Shown here: positions 1-9,141 of the stretch, piece by piece
How positions within the stretch are numbered: the first letter of the stretch is position 1
How the letters are laid out: each line of letters opens with the position of its first letter
Assembly: GCF_022698165.1 (NCBI RefSeq)
Contig: NZ_JALDAY010000004.1
Location: 124,001 to 188,000, forward strand
Origin: Streptomyces cylindrosporus
GTDB taxonomy: Bacteria > Actinomycetota > Actinomycetes > Streptomycetales > Streptomycetaceae
Direction: 5' to 3'
Length of the DNA: 64,000 bases
Notes under the pieces: model-generated
The model's database searches: none
What the model was told of the DNA's origin: nothing
Seen by the model: the letters and a program-made list of their open reading frames with translations, nothing else
Program-made: the position numbers and the translations under genes

Positions 1-527
1 GTGGCCGTCGGGATCTCGCTCGGGCCCCACTTCTCGAAGTAGCTGTCGGCCGGCACCACGAAGGCGCGCAGGCTCACGTCACCGGTCTTGCTGAAGGTGA
101 AGGTGACCTGGCGGACGCTGCCGTCCTGGACCGCCTCCCGACCGTTGGGCAGCACCGCGCTGGCGTTGCCCTTGCCGCCGATCACCACGGAACCGTGCGC
201 CGGGACGACCAGCTTGCCGTTGCCCTTGGCCGGCTTGACCTCGGCGGTCTCGCTGACGTTGGGGAGGGTGATGGAGTCGACGGTCTGCGCGGTGGCGCCG
301 TTGTTGAAGAGGGTCGCCGAGATCACGGCCGGACCGGTCGCCTCACGGTCGGGCTGGGTGATGATCAGGGCGTTCTGCACCTTGATGTCGCCGACCGTGA
401 CGGCCGCGTTGTCGGGCTTGACCTGCAGCGTCTGAGCGTCGCTGCCGGCGGCGCACGCGGCGAGCGAGGCGATCGAGAACGCGATGGCGGCGGCGGCGAG
501 TGCGCCGCGTCGAAGGCTGCTGCTCAC
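1..527 (-). CDS. Secreted lipoprotein (DUF461-like), 3' end cut by the window edge
   Basis: Read leftwards from GTG at 527, the product opens with a lipoprotein signal: basic SSSLRRG, a hydrophobic Ala/Ile stretch and the lipobox LAAC with Cys at residue 25, so the mature protein should be lipid-anchored outside the membrane. The remaining 150 or so visible residues are rich in Thr, Val and Gly (NALIITQP, GSVVIGGKGN) and look like a beta-sandwich, as in the DUF461 lipoproteins found beside carD in Streptomyces. AAGGAG lies about 11 bases before the GTG and supports this start. The function is unknown. The gene is transcribed away from the IS and carD and runs off the left edge, so the C-terminus cannot be judged. 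Confidence 0.75.
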   Translation of the reverse strand, partial: MSSSLRRGALAAAAIAFSIASLAACAAGSDAQTLQVKPDNAAVTVGDIKVQNALIITQPDREATGPAVISATLFNNGATAQTVDSITLPNVSETAEVKPAKGNGKLVVPAHGSVVIGGKGNASAVLPNGREAVQDGSVRQVTFTFSKTGDVSLRAFVVPADSYFEKWGPSEIPTA

Positions 528-573
528 GGCGGCGGCAACTCCTTGACTCGAGCGTGGCGACTCATAAAGCCGC

Positions 574-599
574 CCTAAGTGTCTGTCAGCGGCCTTAGG
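574..599. promoter_or_regulatory. Inverted repeat upstream of the lipoprotein gene
   Basis: CCTAAG (574-579) and CTTAGG (594-599) form a 6-bp inverted repeat with a 14-bp spacer, 47 bases before the lipoprotein start. It could be an operator or part of the promoter. No clear -10/-35 pair could be assigned. The rest of the 350-base gap to the tnpB reading frame holds only the left part of the IS. Confidence 0.3.
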
Positions 600-876
600 T
601 TACCGAGCCGTTCCCGCGGCACCGCACCCGACCCTCCCCCGTGGCCCCGGCTTCCCTCAGCAGGGGGGTGGACCGGGCACCCGTCTGGCATTCGCCTCCG
701 GCCATGCGGGCGCTCCACGCCCGCATGGCTGCCGCGGAGCCAGGAAATGCGAACAAGTGTGCCGGTGATCACTGGTTGGGGTGGTGGTCGCGTGATCGGG
801 GTACGGGTGTGCGGCTGTCGCACGTACGGTCCCGTCGCGAGGTGTCGGCAGGCTGCGGATTTTCGGTCCGGGGGGC

Positions 877-952
877 GTGGAAGAGGTGAGGGTGTGGCGC
901 GGGGGGGGCGACGGAGGATGCCGGGCATGCCCGGTGGACGTTCCGGCTGCGG
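877..952 (+). pseudogene. Out-of-frame N-terminal segment of tnpB
   Basis: From GTG 877 the frame reads VEEVRVWRGG and reaches a run of eight G at 901-908. With one G fewer it would continue as ATEDAGHARW then TFRLRVSSTARA, directly into the tnpB frame, giving a normal TnpB N-terminus of about 415 residues in total. As written, the frame drifts into an unrelated 63-codon reading. This looks like a homopolymer frameshift, either real or a sequencing error. Confidence 0.5.
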
Positions 953-2122
953 GTGTCGTCGACCGCACGCGCCGCGCTGATGGCGGAGTGGGACCGGTGC
1001 CGGTGGGTGTGGAACGAGAGTGTGGCCAAGTCCCGGCAGGTCCACGCGCAGAACAGGACCCGGCCTGACGGCGCTGACAAGCAGACGTGCGGTCCGGCAC
1101 AGCTGGACCGGATGCTGACCGAGGCCCGCGCCCGCACCCCGTGGCTGCGGGCGGGCAGCTCGGTGCCGCAGCAGCAGGTCATCCGGGACTTCGGCAAATC
1201 CCGGGCGAAGGCGCTCAAGGACATCAAGGAACGTCTGCCGCAGCGGCAGCGGGCCGGGATGCCGGGCTGGAAGACCAAGCGCGAGGCGCTGGCGAGCCTG
1301 AACTACACGAAGCGCGGGTTCCGTCTGCAAGACGGCCGTCTGCACCTGGCCGGGGGCATCGTCGTGACGCCGGTGTGGTCCCGTGAGTTGCCTGCCGAGC
1401 CCTCCTCGGTGCGCGTGTATCAGGACGGCTTGGGGCGCTGGAATGCGAGTTTCGTGGTCCCGGCCGGGGTACAGCCGCTGCCTGAGACCGGCCGGGTGAT
1501 CGGTGTGGACTGGGGCGTGAAGGAGATCGCTACCACCACGTCCGACGCCCACGACCTGCCGCATCCGCAGCACGGGAAGAAGGCCCAGGCCCGGCTGGGT
1601 CGGTACGACCGGATGATGGCCCGCCGCAAGCCGAAGAAGGGCCAGGCCGCTTCGAACGGCTACCGCCAGGCGAAGCAGGGCCGGGCGAAGATCTACGCGA
1701 AGATTGCCCGGCAGTGCCAGGACACGGCCCGCAAGTGGGCCAAGAAAGTGGTCCGCGACCACGATGCGCTGGCGGTGGAGGACTTCGATCCTCGGTTCCT
1801 CGCCAAGTCGTCGATGGCCCGCAAGGCCGCCGACGCGGCCATCGGCGCCACCAAGCAGGCGCTGCTGGAGATGGCCCGCAAACACGGCCGGATCGCACAC
1901 CTGGTGCACCCGGCCCACACCACCATGGACTGCGCACGGTGCGGAGCGAGAACCAAGCACGCCCTGCCGCTGTCGACACGCACCTATACGTGCACCGCGT
2001 GCGGAACCGTCTCCCCCAGAGACAAAAACTCCGCCCGCGTCATGCTCCACCGGGCTGGTCTCAACCCGGCCGGCGCCGACGGCACAAGACCCCCGGGAGC
2101 GCCGCTCCCGGAGGCTGCCTGA
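953..2122 (+). CDS. tnpB: TnpB, RNA-guided RuvC-like nuclease of an IS605-family element
   Basis: This 389-residue product is TnpB, the IS-encoded ancestor of Cas12, which uses an RNA from the IS right end to cut DNA. The three RuvC acidic motifs are present: GVDWGVKEIA, AVEDFDP and DKNSARVM. A zinc ribbon (CARCG then CTACG) lies between the second and third, as usual. The N-terminal wedge motif is only partly inside this frame (RRWVWNE-like RCRWVWNE). Codons upstream of GTG 953 in the same frame read TFRLRV, a typical TnpB N-terminus, but this frame has no start codon there. A GTG at 877 opens a good N-terminus in another frame; deleting one G from the G8 run at 901-908 would join the two. 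The copy may therefore be N-terminally broken, or be translated from 953 without its first beta strand. Confidence 0.8.
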   Translation: MSSTARAALMAEWDRCRWVWNESVAKSRQVHAQNRTRPDGADKQTCGPAQLDRMLTEARARTPWLRAGSSVPQQQVIRDFGKSRAKALKDIKERLPQRQRAGMPGWKTKREALASLNYTKRGFRLQDGRLHLAGGIVVTPVWSRELPAEPSSVRVYQDGLGRWNASFVVPAGVQPLPETGRVIGVDWGVKEIATTTSDAHDLPHPQHGKKAQARLGRYDRMMARRKPKKGQAASNGYRQAKQGRAKIYAKIARQCQDTARKWAKKVVRDHDALAVEDFDPRFLAKSSMARKAADAAIGATKQALLEMARKHGRIAHLVHPAHTTMDCARCGARTKHALPLSTRTYTCTACGTVSPRDKNSARVMLHRAGLNPAGADGTRPPGAPLPEAA

Positions 2123-2180
2123 GCCAGGAATCCCCCTCATCCATGAGGGGGAGGATTCAAATAAGTCCTTCGCGCATGAC
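2122..2180 (+). ncRNA. 3' part of the TnpB guide RNA (reRNA/omegaRNA) with adjacent guide
   Basis: Directly after the tnpB stop lies a perfect 9-bp hairpin, CCCCCTCAT (2132-2140) and ATGAGGGGG (2143-2151), extended by GAATC/GATTC and ended by TTCAA at 2160. In IS605-family elements such as ISDra2 the RNA from this right end is the TnpB guide RNA; its scaffold ends with the terminal IS bases, and the flanking 16-20 nt are the guide. The guide here would be the flank starting at 2161 (ATAAGTCCTTCGCGCATGAC). The 5' end of the RNA probably lies inside the 3' part of tnpB and cannot be fixed by eye. Confidence 0.55.
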
Positions 2181-2541
2181 GGACGGGGCAGCGCCGCGCA
2201 AATTTTCCGTGAAGGAATGCGCGGCCCTTCCGGAAAAGGATCATCCGGCCACCCGGCCGGCCGTCGGTGATCAATTCCGGATTCGGCGCGGAAGTCACTC
2301 GGGGCACCGAACGGAGTAGCGGAAGTCGCACACCTGGAACCAGACATATGTGGACGTTCGTCCAGTTGGAGGGGGCTCCGGATGTGTGTAACGTGCGCGT
2401 TTCACCTCCCCCGGACAGCCGCTCCGACCTGCGAATACCTTCCTCCACTGGGTGTGCGAAGCACGTTCGTGTTGCTGTTGTCAAGCCCCGAGATATGCCC
2501 TGACCTGCGAAAACGCCATTCAGGAACCGCCGTTTCCGTGT

Positions 2542-2566
2542 TACCCTGGATAGCCACGGAAGGGGT
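2542..2566 (+). promoter_or_regulatory. carD -10 element and ribosome binding site
   Basis: TACCCT at 2542-2547 fits the actinobacterial -10 pattern TAnnnT. GGAAGGGG at about 2559-2566 is a strong ribosome binding site nine bases before the carD ATG. No convincing -35 is seen. The roughly 370 bases between the IS end and this promoter hold no gene that I can support. Confidence 0.45.
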
Positions 2567-2575
2567 ACCTGTCAC

Positions 2576-3058
2576 ATGACGTTCAAGGTTGGCGACACCG
2601 TGGTCTATCCCCATCACGGGGCCGCGCTGATCGAGGCCATCGAAACTCGCCAGATCAAAGGCGTGGACAAGACCTACTTGGTGCTGAAGGTCGCCCAGGG
2701 TGACCTGACGGTACGTGTGCCAGCGGACAATGCGGAGTTCGTCGGCGTGCGTGATGTGGTCGGTCAGGACGGGCTGGACCGGGTCTTCGAGGTGCTGCGC
2801 GCGCCGTACGCCGAGGAGCCCACGAACTGGTCCCGTCGATACAAGGCAAACCTGGAGAAGCTCGCCTCCGGCGATGTCATCAAGGTCGCGGAAGTCGTGC
2901 GTGACCTGTGGCGTCGTGAGCGCGAGCGCGGACTCTCCGCCGGTGAGAAGCGGATGCTCGCCAAGGCCCGCCAGATCCTGGTGAGCGAGCTCGCCCTCGC
3001 GGAGAACACGAACGAGGACAAGGCCGAGGCCCTGCTCGACGAGGTTCTCGCGTCCTGA
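2576..3058 (+). CDS. carD: CarD-family RNA polymerase-binding transcription regulator
   Basis: CarD binds the RNA polymerase beta subunit and the upstream edge of the transcription bubble and stabilises open complexes at rRNA and many other promoters. The 160-residue product has the usual length. The N-terminal RNA-polymerase-interaction domain begins [20 protein letters not shown] (residues 3-22). The helical C-terminal DNA-binding domain carries the signature [17 protein letters not shown] and ends in a Leu/Glu-rich helix. The ATG is preceded by GGAAGGGG. carD sits just upstream of ispD/ispF, a standard actinobacterial order, but a 285-base gap suggests separate transcription. Confidence 0.95.
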   Translation: MTFKVGDTVVYPHHGAALIEAIETRQIKGVDKTYLVLKVAQGDLTVRVPADNAEFVGVRDVVGQDGLDRVFEVLRAPYAEEPTNWSRRYKANLEKLASGDVIKVAEVVRDLWRRERERGLSAGEKRMLAKARQILVSELALAENTNEDKAEALLDEVLAS

Positions 3059-3343
3059 ACCACTGAAGCAGGCACCCGCCCGCTCAGCACTCAGTACATC
3101 GAAATGCCGCGGTGCCCGATGACATCTCCACTGTCGCCGGGCGCTGCGGCATGTTCGTACGCGGAACACTCGTACTCGAACCCCGTACGTACGCGATCTC
3201 TCGGGGAAACCCCCGATACTTGGCGTGCCGGGCCCGGGCAGCTGGCGCGACCGGCGTCACGGAAGGGTCCGGTCGGGGCGTCGCGCCCGGCACTTCCCAG
3301 GCCATACCCAAGTAGGCCGAGCACACAAACCTGACAGGAACCG
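3059..3343. other. carD-ispD intergenic region, no supported gene
   Basis: These 285 bases hold no reading frame with a plausible start, ribosome site and codon bias. AGGAACCG just before 3344 serves ispD. The sequence is less GC-biased than the genes and contains GTAC-rich stretches (GTACGTACG near 3184), but no clear promoter hexamers or terminator were identified. Confidence 0.5.
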
Positions 3344-4096
3344 ATGTCTGACGATTCGCGCCCTTCGCCTGCGGGAACCCGCACCGCGGCCGTGATCCCG
3401 GCCGCCGGACGGGGCGTACGGCTTGGTCCGGGCGCCCCCAAGGCGCTTCGTGCGCTGGGCGGTACCCCCATGCTCATCCACGCGGTGCGCGCGATGGCCG
3501 CGTCCCGCGCCGTCTCCCTGGTCGTCGTCGTGGCCCCGCCCGACGGCGCCCCCGAGGTCAAGTCGCTCCTCGACGCGCACGCGCTGCCCGACCGCACGGA
3601 CTTCCTGGTCGTGCCCGGCGGCGAGACCCGCCAGGAGTCCGTGAAGCTCGGCCTCGACGCGCTGCCGCCCGACTACGACATCGTGCTGGTCCACGACGCC
3701 GCCCGGCCGCTGGTGCCGGTGGACACCGTGGACGCGGTGATCGAGGCGGTACGGGAGGGCGCGCCGGCCGTGGTGCCCGCGCTGCCGCTCGCCGACACGG
3801 TGAAGGAGGTCGAGCCCGCGTCGGCCCCCGGCGAGCCGGAACCCGTCGTCGCCACCCCGGTCCGCGCCCGCCTCCGCGCCGTCCAGACCCCGCAGGGCTT
3901 CGACCGGGCCACGCTGGTCCGGGCCCACGAGGAGGTCACCGAGGACGTCACGGACGACGCGAGCATGGTCGAGAAGCTGGGAAAGACGGTTCTCCTGGTC
4001 CCCGGCCACGAGGAGGCCTTCAAGGTCACCCGCCCGCTGGACCTGGTCCTCGCGGAGGCGGTCCTGGCCCGCAGGAGGCTAAACGATGGCTTCTGA
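3344..4096 (+). CDS. ispD: 2-C-methyl-D-erythritol 4-phosphate cytidylyltransferase
   Basis: IspD joins CTP and MEP to give CDP-methylerythritol, the third step of the MEP isoprenoid pathway in the cytoplasm. The 250-residue protein shows the nucleotide-binding start [13 protein letters not shown] followed by PKALRALGG, and the family motif [15 protein letters not shown] near the middle. TPQGFD and DDASMVE fit the C-terminal part. The N-terminus has a short extension ([13 protein letters not shown]). The 3' end overlaps ispF by 11 bases, so the two pathway genes are almost certainly cotranscribed and translationally coupled. Confidence 0.94.
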   Translation: MSDDSRPSPAGTRTAAVIPAAGRGVRLGPGAPKALRALGGTPMLIHAVRAMAASRAVSLVVVVAPPDGAPEVKSLLDAHALPDRTDFLVVPGGETRQESVKLGLDALPPDYDIVLVHDAARPLVPVDTVDAVIEAVREGAPAVVPALPLADTVKEVEPASAPGEPEPVVATPVRARLRAVQTPQGFDRATLVRAHEEVTEDVTDDASMVEKLGKTVLLVPGHEEAFKVTRPLDLVLAEAVLARRRLNDGF

Positions 4097-4604
4097 GGCA
4101 TCTGATGTCCGGCTGCCGCCGGGTGGCCTGCTTCCCCAGGTCGGCATCGGCACCGACATCCACGCCTTCGAGGAGGGCCGCGAGCTGTGGTGCGCGGGCC
4201 TGAAGTGGGAGGGGGAGGGGCCCGGTCTCGCCGGACACTCCGACGCGGACGTGGTCGCGCACGCCGCCTGCAACGCCCTCTTCTCCGCCGCCGGGCTGGG
4301 TGACCTGGGCCAACACTTCGGCACGGGCCGCCCCGAGTGGTCCGGCGCGTCCGGCGTCACGCTCCTCACCGAGGCCGCGCGCATCGTCCGCGACGCCGGC
4401 TTCCGGATCGGGAACATCGCCGTACAGGTCGTAGGACCGCGCCCGAAGATCGGCAAGCGGCGCGACGAGGCCCAGAAGCTCCTCTCCGAGGCCGCGGGCG
4501 CACCGGTGTCGGTGTCGGGGGCGACGACGGACGGCCTCGGCTTCCCGGGACGCGGGGAGGGACTGATGGCGGTGGCGACGGCGTTGGTGGTGCGCGCGGG
4601 CTGA
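4086..4604 (+). CDS. ispF: 2-C-methyl-D-erythritol 2,4-cyclodiphosphate synthase
   Basis: IspF cyclises CDP-ME 2-phosphate to MEcPP and releases CMP, the fifth step of the MEP pathway. The 172-residue protein has the zinc/substrate motifs GIGTDIHAF (residues 19-27), [10 protein letters not shown] and [12 protein letters not shown] at the C-terminus. The loop after the zinc site is slightly unusual: [17 protein letters not shown] replaces the common DIGxxFPDTD. The start overlaps ispD, which forces coupled expression. IspF is normally a trimer with active sites at the subunit interfaces. Confidence 0.94.
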   Translation: MASEASDVRLPPGGLLPQVGIGTDIHAFEEGRELWCAGLKWEGEGPGLAGHSDADVVAHAACNALFSAAGLGDLGQHFGTGRPEWSGASGVTLLTEAARIVRDAGFRIGNIAVQVVGPRPKIGKRRDEAQKLLSEAAGAPVSVSGATTDGLGFPGRGEGLMAVATALVVRAG

Positions 4605-4640
4605 ACGAAGGGACTGCTCCACGCACCCCCTCCGGCCCAC

Positions 4641-4656
4641 TACCCTAGGTCTCGTG
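4641..4656 (+). promoter_or_regulatory. Leaderless promoter of cysS
   Basis: TACCCT (4641-4646) ends seven bases before the GTG start of cysS at 4654, and there is no ribosome binding site between them. This spacing puts the transcription start on the start codon itself, so cysS should be made from a leaderless mRNA, a common feature in Streptomyces. Confidence 0.6.
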
Positions 4657-6048
4657 ACTATTCGCCTGTACGACACCAACGCCCGGCAGATCCGTGACTT
4701 CGTCCCGCTCACAGCGGGCTGTGTCTCGATCTACCTCTGTGGTGCCACCGTGCAGGCGGCCCCGCACATCGGGCACATCCGGTCGGGGCTCAACTTCGAC
4801 ATCATGCGCCGGTGGTTCGAGTACCGCGGCTACGACGTGACCTTCATCAGGAACGTCACCGACATCGACGACAAGATCATCGCCAAGGCCCAGGAGCAGG
4901 GCCGCCCGTGGTGGTCGATCGGGTACGAGAACGAGCGGGCGTTCAACGACGGCTACACCGCCCTCGGCTGCCTGCCCCCGACCTACGAGCCGCGTGCCAC
5001 CGGGCACGTGACCGAGATGGTCGAGATGATGCAGGGCCTCATCGAGCGCGGTCACGCCTACGAGGCGGACGGCAACGTCTACTTCGACGTGCGCTCCTTC
5101 CCGGGCTACCTGGAGCTGTCCCGGCAGGACCTCGACAAGCTGCTGCCCGCCGGCGACGGCGAGGCCGGCAAGCGGGACCCGCGCGACTTCGCCCTGTGGA
5201 AGTCCGCCAAGCCGGGCGAGCCGACCTGGGCGACCCCGTGGGGCCGCGGCCGACCCGGCTGGCACCTGGAGTGCTCGGCGATGGCCCACAAGTACCTGGG
5301 CTCCGCCTTCGACATCCACGGCGGCGGCCTCGACCTGATCTTCCCGCACCACGAGAACGAGATCGCCCAGGCCAAGGCCTTCGGCGACGAGTTCGCGCGG
5401 TACTGGGTGCACAACGCCTGGGTGACCATGGCCGGCGACAAGATGTCGAAGTCGCTCGGCAACAGTGTGCTGGTGAGCGAGATGGTGAAGGCGTGGCGGC
5501 CCATCGTGCTGCGCTACTACCTCGGCACCCCGCACTACCGCTCGATGATCGAGTACAGCGAGGAGGCCCTGCGCGAGGCCGAGTCGGCGTTCGCCCGCAT
5601 CGAGGGCTTCGTGCAGCGCGTCGTCGAGAAGGCCGGCGTGGTCGAGCCCTCCGCCGAGGTGCCGCCCGCGTTCGCCGAGGCGATGGACGACGACCTGGGC
5701 GTCCCGCAGGCGCTCGCGATCGTGCACACCACGGTCCGCCAGGGCAACAGCGCCCTCGCCGCCGACGACAAGGAAGCCGCCGTCGCCCGTCTCGCCGAGG
5801 TCCGGGCCATGCTCGGCGTCCTCGGTCTGGACCCGCTCGACCCGCACTGGGCCGGCGAGGCCGAGAAGGGCGAGGACCTGCACGGCGTGGTCGACAGCCT
5901 CGTACGGCTCGTCCTCGACCAGCGCGAGGCCGCCCGCGGCCGCAAGGACTGGGCCACCGCGGACGCCATCCGCGACCAGCTCAACCAGTCCGGGCTCGCC
6001 ATCGAGGACGGCCCCCAGGGTCCGCGCTGGAGCCTCGGCCCGCGCTGA
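4654..6048 (+). CDS. cysS: Cysteinyl-tRNA synthetase
   Basis: CysS charges tRNA-Cys with cysteine in the cytoplasm. The 464-residue class I enzyme has the HIGH-type signature in [19 protein letters not shown] (the actinobacterial variant of CGPTVYD), the zinc-site Cys/His residues in GWHLECSAM and HHENEIAQ, and the KMSKS loop in DKMSKSLGN. The C-terminal helical anticodon-recognition region ends in [24 protein letters not shown], typical of bacterial CysRS. The start is GTG at 4654, supported by the leaderless promoter. rlmB follows after about 100 bases. Confidence 0.96.
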   Translation: MTIRLYDTNARQIRDFVPLTAGCVSIYLCGATVQAAPHIGHIRSGLNFDIMRRWFEYRGYDVTFIRNVTDIDDKIIAKAQEQGRPWWSIGYENERAFNDGYTALGCLPPTYEPRATGHVTEMVEMMQGLIERGHAYEADGNVYFDVRSFPGYLELSRQDLDKLLPAGDGEAGKRDPRDFALWKSAKPGEPTWATPWGRGRPGWHLECSAMAHKYLGSAFDIHGGGLDLIFPHHENEIAQAKAFGDEFARYWVHNAWVTMAGDKMSKSLGNSVLVSEMVKAWRPIVLRYYLGTPHYRSMIEYSEEALREAESAFARIEGFVQRVVEKAGVVEPSAEVPPAFAEAMDDDLGVPQALAIVHTTVRQGNSALAADDKEAAVARLAEVRAMLGVLGLDPLDPHWAGEAEKGEDLHGVVDSLVRLVLDQREAARGRKDWATADAIRDQLNQSGLAIEDGPQGPRWSLGPR

Positions 6049-6147
6049 GCCCGGTCGCCGAACGGAAGATCGATTGTGCCGTCCGGGCCTCCGGGCGGCA
6101 CACTTCATAGACGTAACCACGCACGCTTCACGACAGACGGGTAGGTC

Positions 6148-7089
6148 ATGGCCACCAACAACCGCCGCATGTCCGGCAAGAAGGGCGCGCAGGTCGGCAG
6201 TGGCGGCCAGCGGCGCAAGGGCCTGGAGGGCAAGGGTCCGACCCCGCCCGCCGAGATGCGCAAGGGCCACAAGAAGAACCGCGTGGCCAACGCCAAGGCG
6301 AAGCAGACGGTACGGCGCCCCGCGCCCCGCGGCCGCGGCGGCAAGTCCTCCTCCGAGCTGGTCGTCGGCCGCAACCCGGTGGTCGAGGCGCTGCGCGAGG
6401 GCGTACCGGCCTCCACCCTCTACGTCCAGCAGTTCATCGACAACGACGAGCGCGTGCGCGAGGCCCTCCAGCTCGCCGCCGAGCGCGGCGGGATCAACCT
6501 CATGGAGGCCCCCCGCCCCGAGCTCGACCGCATGACGAACGGCCTCAACCACCAGGGCCTGGTCCTCCAGGTCCCGCCGTACGAGTACGCCCACCCCGAG
6601 GACCTGGCGAACGCCGCCTACGACGACGGCGAGGACCCCCTCATCGTCGCCCTCGACGGCGTGACCGACCCGCGCAACCTCGGTGCCGTCGTGCGGTCCG
6701 TCTCCGCGTTCGGCGGCCACGGCGTGGTCGTGCCCGAGCGGCGCGCGGCCGGCATGACCGCGGGCGCCTGGAAGACGTCCGCCGGCACGGCGGCCCGCAC
6801 GCCGGTCGCCCGCGCCACCAACCTCACCCGCGCGCTGGAGTCGTACAAGAAGGCGGGCATCGTGGTCGTCGGCCTCGCCGCCGACGGCGAGCACGAGATC
6901 GGCGAACTGGAGGCCCTGGACGGCCCGGTCGTCATCGTGGTCGGCAGCGAGGGCAAGGGCCTGTCCCGACTGGTCGGCGAGACCTGCGACTTCCGCGTCC
7001 GCATCCCGATGCCGGGCGGCGCCGAGTCGCTCAACGCGGGTGTGGCGGCGGGGATCGTGCTGTACGAGGCGGCTCGCCGACGAGCTTGA
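6148..7089 (+). CDS. rlmB: 23S rRNA 2'-O-ribose methyltransferase, SpoU/TrmH family
   Basis: RlmB methylates the ribose of a guanosine in 23S rRNA (G2251 in E. coli numbering) using S-adenosylmethionine. The 313-residue product has a basic, disordered N-terminal extension of about 65 residues ([21 protein letters not shown]) usual in actinobacteria, then the substrate-binding domain ([14 protein letters not shown]), then the knotted SPOUT domain with [26 protein letters not shown] and [14 protein letters not shown], the three SpoU motifs. GACGGGTAGGTC precedes the ATG but the ribosome site is weak. Confidence 0.94.
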   Translation: MATNNRRMSGKKGAQVGSGGQRRKGLEGKGPTPPAEMRKGHKKNRVANAKAKQTVRRPAPRGRGGKSSSELVVGRNPVVEALREGVPASTLYVQQFIDNDERVREALQLAAERGGINLMEAPRPELDRMTNGLNHQGLVLQVPPYEYAHPEDLANAAYDDGEDPLIVALDGVTDPRNLGAVVRSVSAFGGHGVVVPERRAAGMTAGAWKTSAGTAARTPVARATNLTRALESYKKAGIVVVGLAADGEHEIGELEALDGPVVIVVGSEGKGLSRLVGETCDFRVRIPMPGGAESLNAGVAAGIVLYEAARRRA

Positions 7090-7343
7090 GGAGCTCGCCG
7101 CGCCGCATCGGCGATCGGCACAGGCCAGGTGGAGCCCGCCGGTCGGAGGCCGGCGCAGCCGTCCGAAGCGCGAAGCTGCGAGGGCGGCAGAAAGGAGGGG
7201 TCGAGGCGGCTCGCCGGCGCGGCTGAACACGCGTGCCCATCCTCACTCGTACGGGTCAATCTGGGCGTCACGGACAAGCTTGACGGGGTCCGGACACATC
7301 CGGCAGGTCAAAGCAGTGTCTTAAACACACGTCACTCGGTTAG

Positions 7344-8990
7344 ATGAGTGTGGACACCAGAACACCCCGCACACCCACGGGGGGCCGCTCGCCGGGATTC
7401 AACCCCGGATTCGGTTCCGGATTCGACTCCGGGCTCGACGACGCCCCCGCGCTGAGCATGGTGAAGGTGCCGAGCGATCCGGCGCAGGTCATCGTGAATC
7501 ATGCGAGCTTCCGCGTGCAGCTCGGCGCGTCGACGCGCGCCCAGTCCCCGCGGATCGCTCGGCACCTGCCCGCCACCGAGGACACCGCCCGGATGCCCGC
7601 CGCGGGCGCGGCCCGGCGCCGGCCCGTCGTGTGGAGCGGCAAGTCCGCGCCCGACGACACCGGCGCCCACCGCCTGCTCCAGGCCGTGCGCGGCGGCAGC
7701 GTCCGGCACGGCGAGGACCCGTCCGCCGACGCCGGAGCCACCCAGGTCATCCCGCGCGTCGAGGTCGGCGGCAGCAGCTACGACGAGATCTACGACGAGC
7801 TGGAGGCGACCGTCGAGACCCCCGTCGTCGGCGCCCAGCGCCGCCACGACGACACGGCCGGCACCCGCCTCCTCCCCGACATGCGCACCGTCGGCAGCGC
7901 CTACGACGAGGAACAGGCCTACGGCGGCGAGCAGTTCGAGGACTTCGACCCGCACGGGACGGACCCGGACGACCGCACCGCCAGGCGCCACGGCGACGAC
8001 CCGGCCCGGCACGCGTACTACCCCGGCCGCCGTATGAACCTCGGCGTCGTCCTCCTCCCGCTGCGCATCTTCCTCGGCTTCATCTCCATCTACGCCGGCA
8101 TGGGCAAGCTCTGCGACCCCGTCTACTTCGACGGCGGCAAGCGCGGCTCCATGGTGAAGTGGCTCAACACCCTGCACCCCTGGGAAGTCGCCGAGCCACT
8201 GCGCCAGTTCGCGCTGCACCACCCCGTCGGCTCCGGCCTCGTCATCGCCTTCGCCCAGGTCGTCGTCGGCGTCCTCACGGTCCTCGGCTGCTGGCAGCGG
8301 GTGGCCGCCGTCTTCGGCGCGCTGCTCTCCGCCGCGCTCATCGTCACCGTCAGCTGGAAGACCGTCCCCGCCTACGACGCCCCCGACATCATCTACCTGG
8401 CCGCCTGGTCCCCGCTGATCATCGCCGGTGCCCCCGTCTACTCCGTCGACGGCCGCCTCGCGGGCAGCGCCTGGCGGCGCCTGGGACCGCGCGCCGACAT
8501 CTGGGAGCTGCGCCGTTACGTACTGCGCCGCGGCGCCCTGATCACGGCCATCGTCACCGGCCTCACCCTGCTCATCGGCTCGCTCCTCGGCGGCGCCGTC
8601 CGGGACGCGGACCGCGTGGTCGTCCCCGGGCCCGGCGAGGCCCCGCGCAACGAACTCCCCGGCTCCCCGCTCCCGCAGGAGCCCGGCAAGCGGCACAAGC
8701 AGTCGCCGTCCGCCGCGAACTCGCCCACCCAGGGCGCCACGGCCGGCTCCTCGCCGTCCGGCGCGGCGACGACACCGGGCGCGGCCACCGCGACCGGCGG
8801 GGCGCCCAGCCAGACGCAGGGCAGCGCGGGCCGTACGCCGCCCCAGCAGTCCTCCCCGACCGGCGGCGCCCCCACCACCACCGCGGGCCCCACGTCGGGC
8901 GGCTCCACGTCCGGCGGCTCGACATCCGGCACCGGCTCCGGAGGCTCCTCCTCCGGCCAACCGGGCCTGGTGGGCGGCCTGTTGGGGTAG
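7344..8990 (+). CDS. DoxX-family membrane protein with long disordered N- and C-termini
   Basis: A 548-residue membrane protein. Residues 1-230 are hydrophilic, acidic and Arg-rich with no recognised fold. Residues about 230-400 form a DoxX-type four-helix core (LPLRIFLGFISIYAGMGKL is the family's first helix). One more membrane helix lies at about 395-415 (ALITAIVTGLTLLIGSLLG). The last 130 residues are a Gly/Ser/Thr/Pro tail with repeated GGSTS units that should lie outside the cell. DoxX proteins are linked to redox balance, but the role of this actinobacterial type is not known. A strong terminator follows the stop codon. Confidence 0.85.
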   Translation: MSVDTRTPRTPTGGRSPGFNPGFGSGFDSGLDDAPALSMVKVPSDPAQVIVNHASFRVQLGASTRAQSPRIARHLPATEDTARMPAAGAARRRPVVWSGKSAPDDTGAHRLLQAVRGGSVRHGEDPSADAGATQVIPRVEVGGSSYDEIYDELEATVETPVVGAQRRHDDTAGTRLLPDMRTVGSAYDEEQAYGGEQFEDFDPHGTDPDDRTARRHGDDPARHAYYPGRRMNLGVVLLPLRIFLGFISIYAGMGKLCDPVYFDGGKRGSMVKWLNTLHPWEVAEPLRQFALHHPVGSGLVIAFAQVVVGVLTVLGCWQRVAAVFGALLSAALIVTVSWKTVPAYDAPDIIYLAAWSPLIIAGAPVYSVDGRLAGSAWRRLGPRADIWELRRYVLRRGALITAIVTGLTLLIGSLLGGAVRDADRVVVPGPGEAPRNELPGSPLPQEPGKRHKQSPSAANSPTQGATAGSSPSGAATTPGAATATGGAPSQTQGSAGRTPPQQSSPTGGAPTTTAGPTSGGSTSGGSTSGTGSGGSSSGQPGLVGGLLG

Positions 8991-9047
8991 CCGAGCCGGT
9001 GGGCAGCATCCTGGGCAAGCCCACCGGCTGAGAGAGACCCGGCCCAT

Positions 9048-9089
9048 ACGAAGGGGTCCCGTACAGATGGATGTACGGGACCCCTTCGT
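9048..9089. terminator. Bidirectional terminator between DoxX and NTP-transferase genes
   Basis: An 18-bp perfect stem, ACGAAGGGGTCCCGTACA (9048-9065) and its complement (9072-9089), encloses a 6-base loop. It lies between two convergent genes and can stop transcription from both sides. Confidence 0.85.
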
Positions 9090-9141
9090 CGTACGGGAAA
9101 GGTCTTCGGAGCCGGAGAGGGTGTCGGATTCGGAGAGTCTC

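Larger units (their letters stand above)
809..2160 (+). mobile_element. IS605/IS1341-family tnpB-only insertion sequence
   Basis: The element carries tnpB but no Y1 transposase gene (tnpA), as in IS1341-type elements, which need TnpA in trans to move. The right end is well defined: the hairpin at 2132-2151 followed by GAGGATTCAA ending at 2160 is the arrangement of IS605-family right ends. The left end is uncertain; a GTGCG/CGCAC hairpin (809-823) is the best candidate for the left-end structure, so the true boundary may lie some tens of bases further left. It sits between the lipoprotein gene and carD and interrupts no recognisable gene. Confidence 0.6.

Noticed and set aside
575..2347. Minus-strand open frame of 590 codons across tnpB
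   Set aside because: It is antisense to the RuvC and zinc motifs of TnpB and reads as Arg/Pro/His-rich noise.
2519..2547. SigR-type promoter before carD (GGAA ... GTT)
   Set aside because: The distance between the two elements is about 12 bases instead of the 18-19 required.
3112..3315. Small open frame between carD and ispD
   Set aside because: No ribosome site, no recognisable protein features, and the sequence is less codon-biased than neighbouring genes.
4645..7230. Very long minus-strand open frame opposite cysS and rlmB (861 codons)
   Set aside because: It is antisense to two clear genes, its translation is low-complexity (Gly/Val/Arg/His) and no start signal is present. Such shadows are usual in DNA of this GC content.
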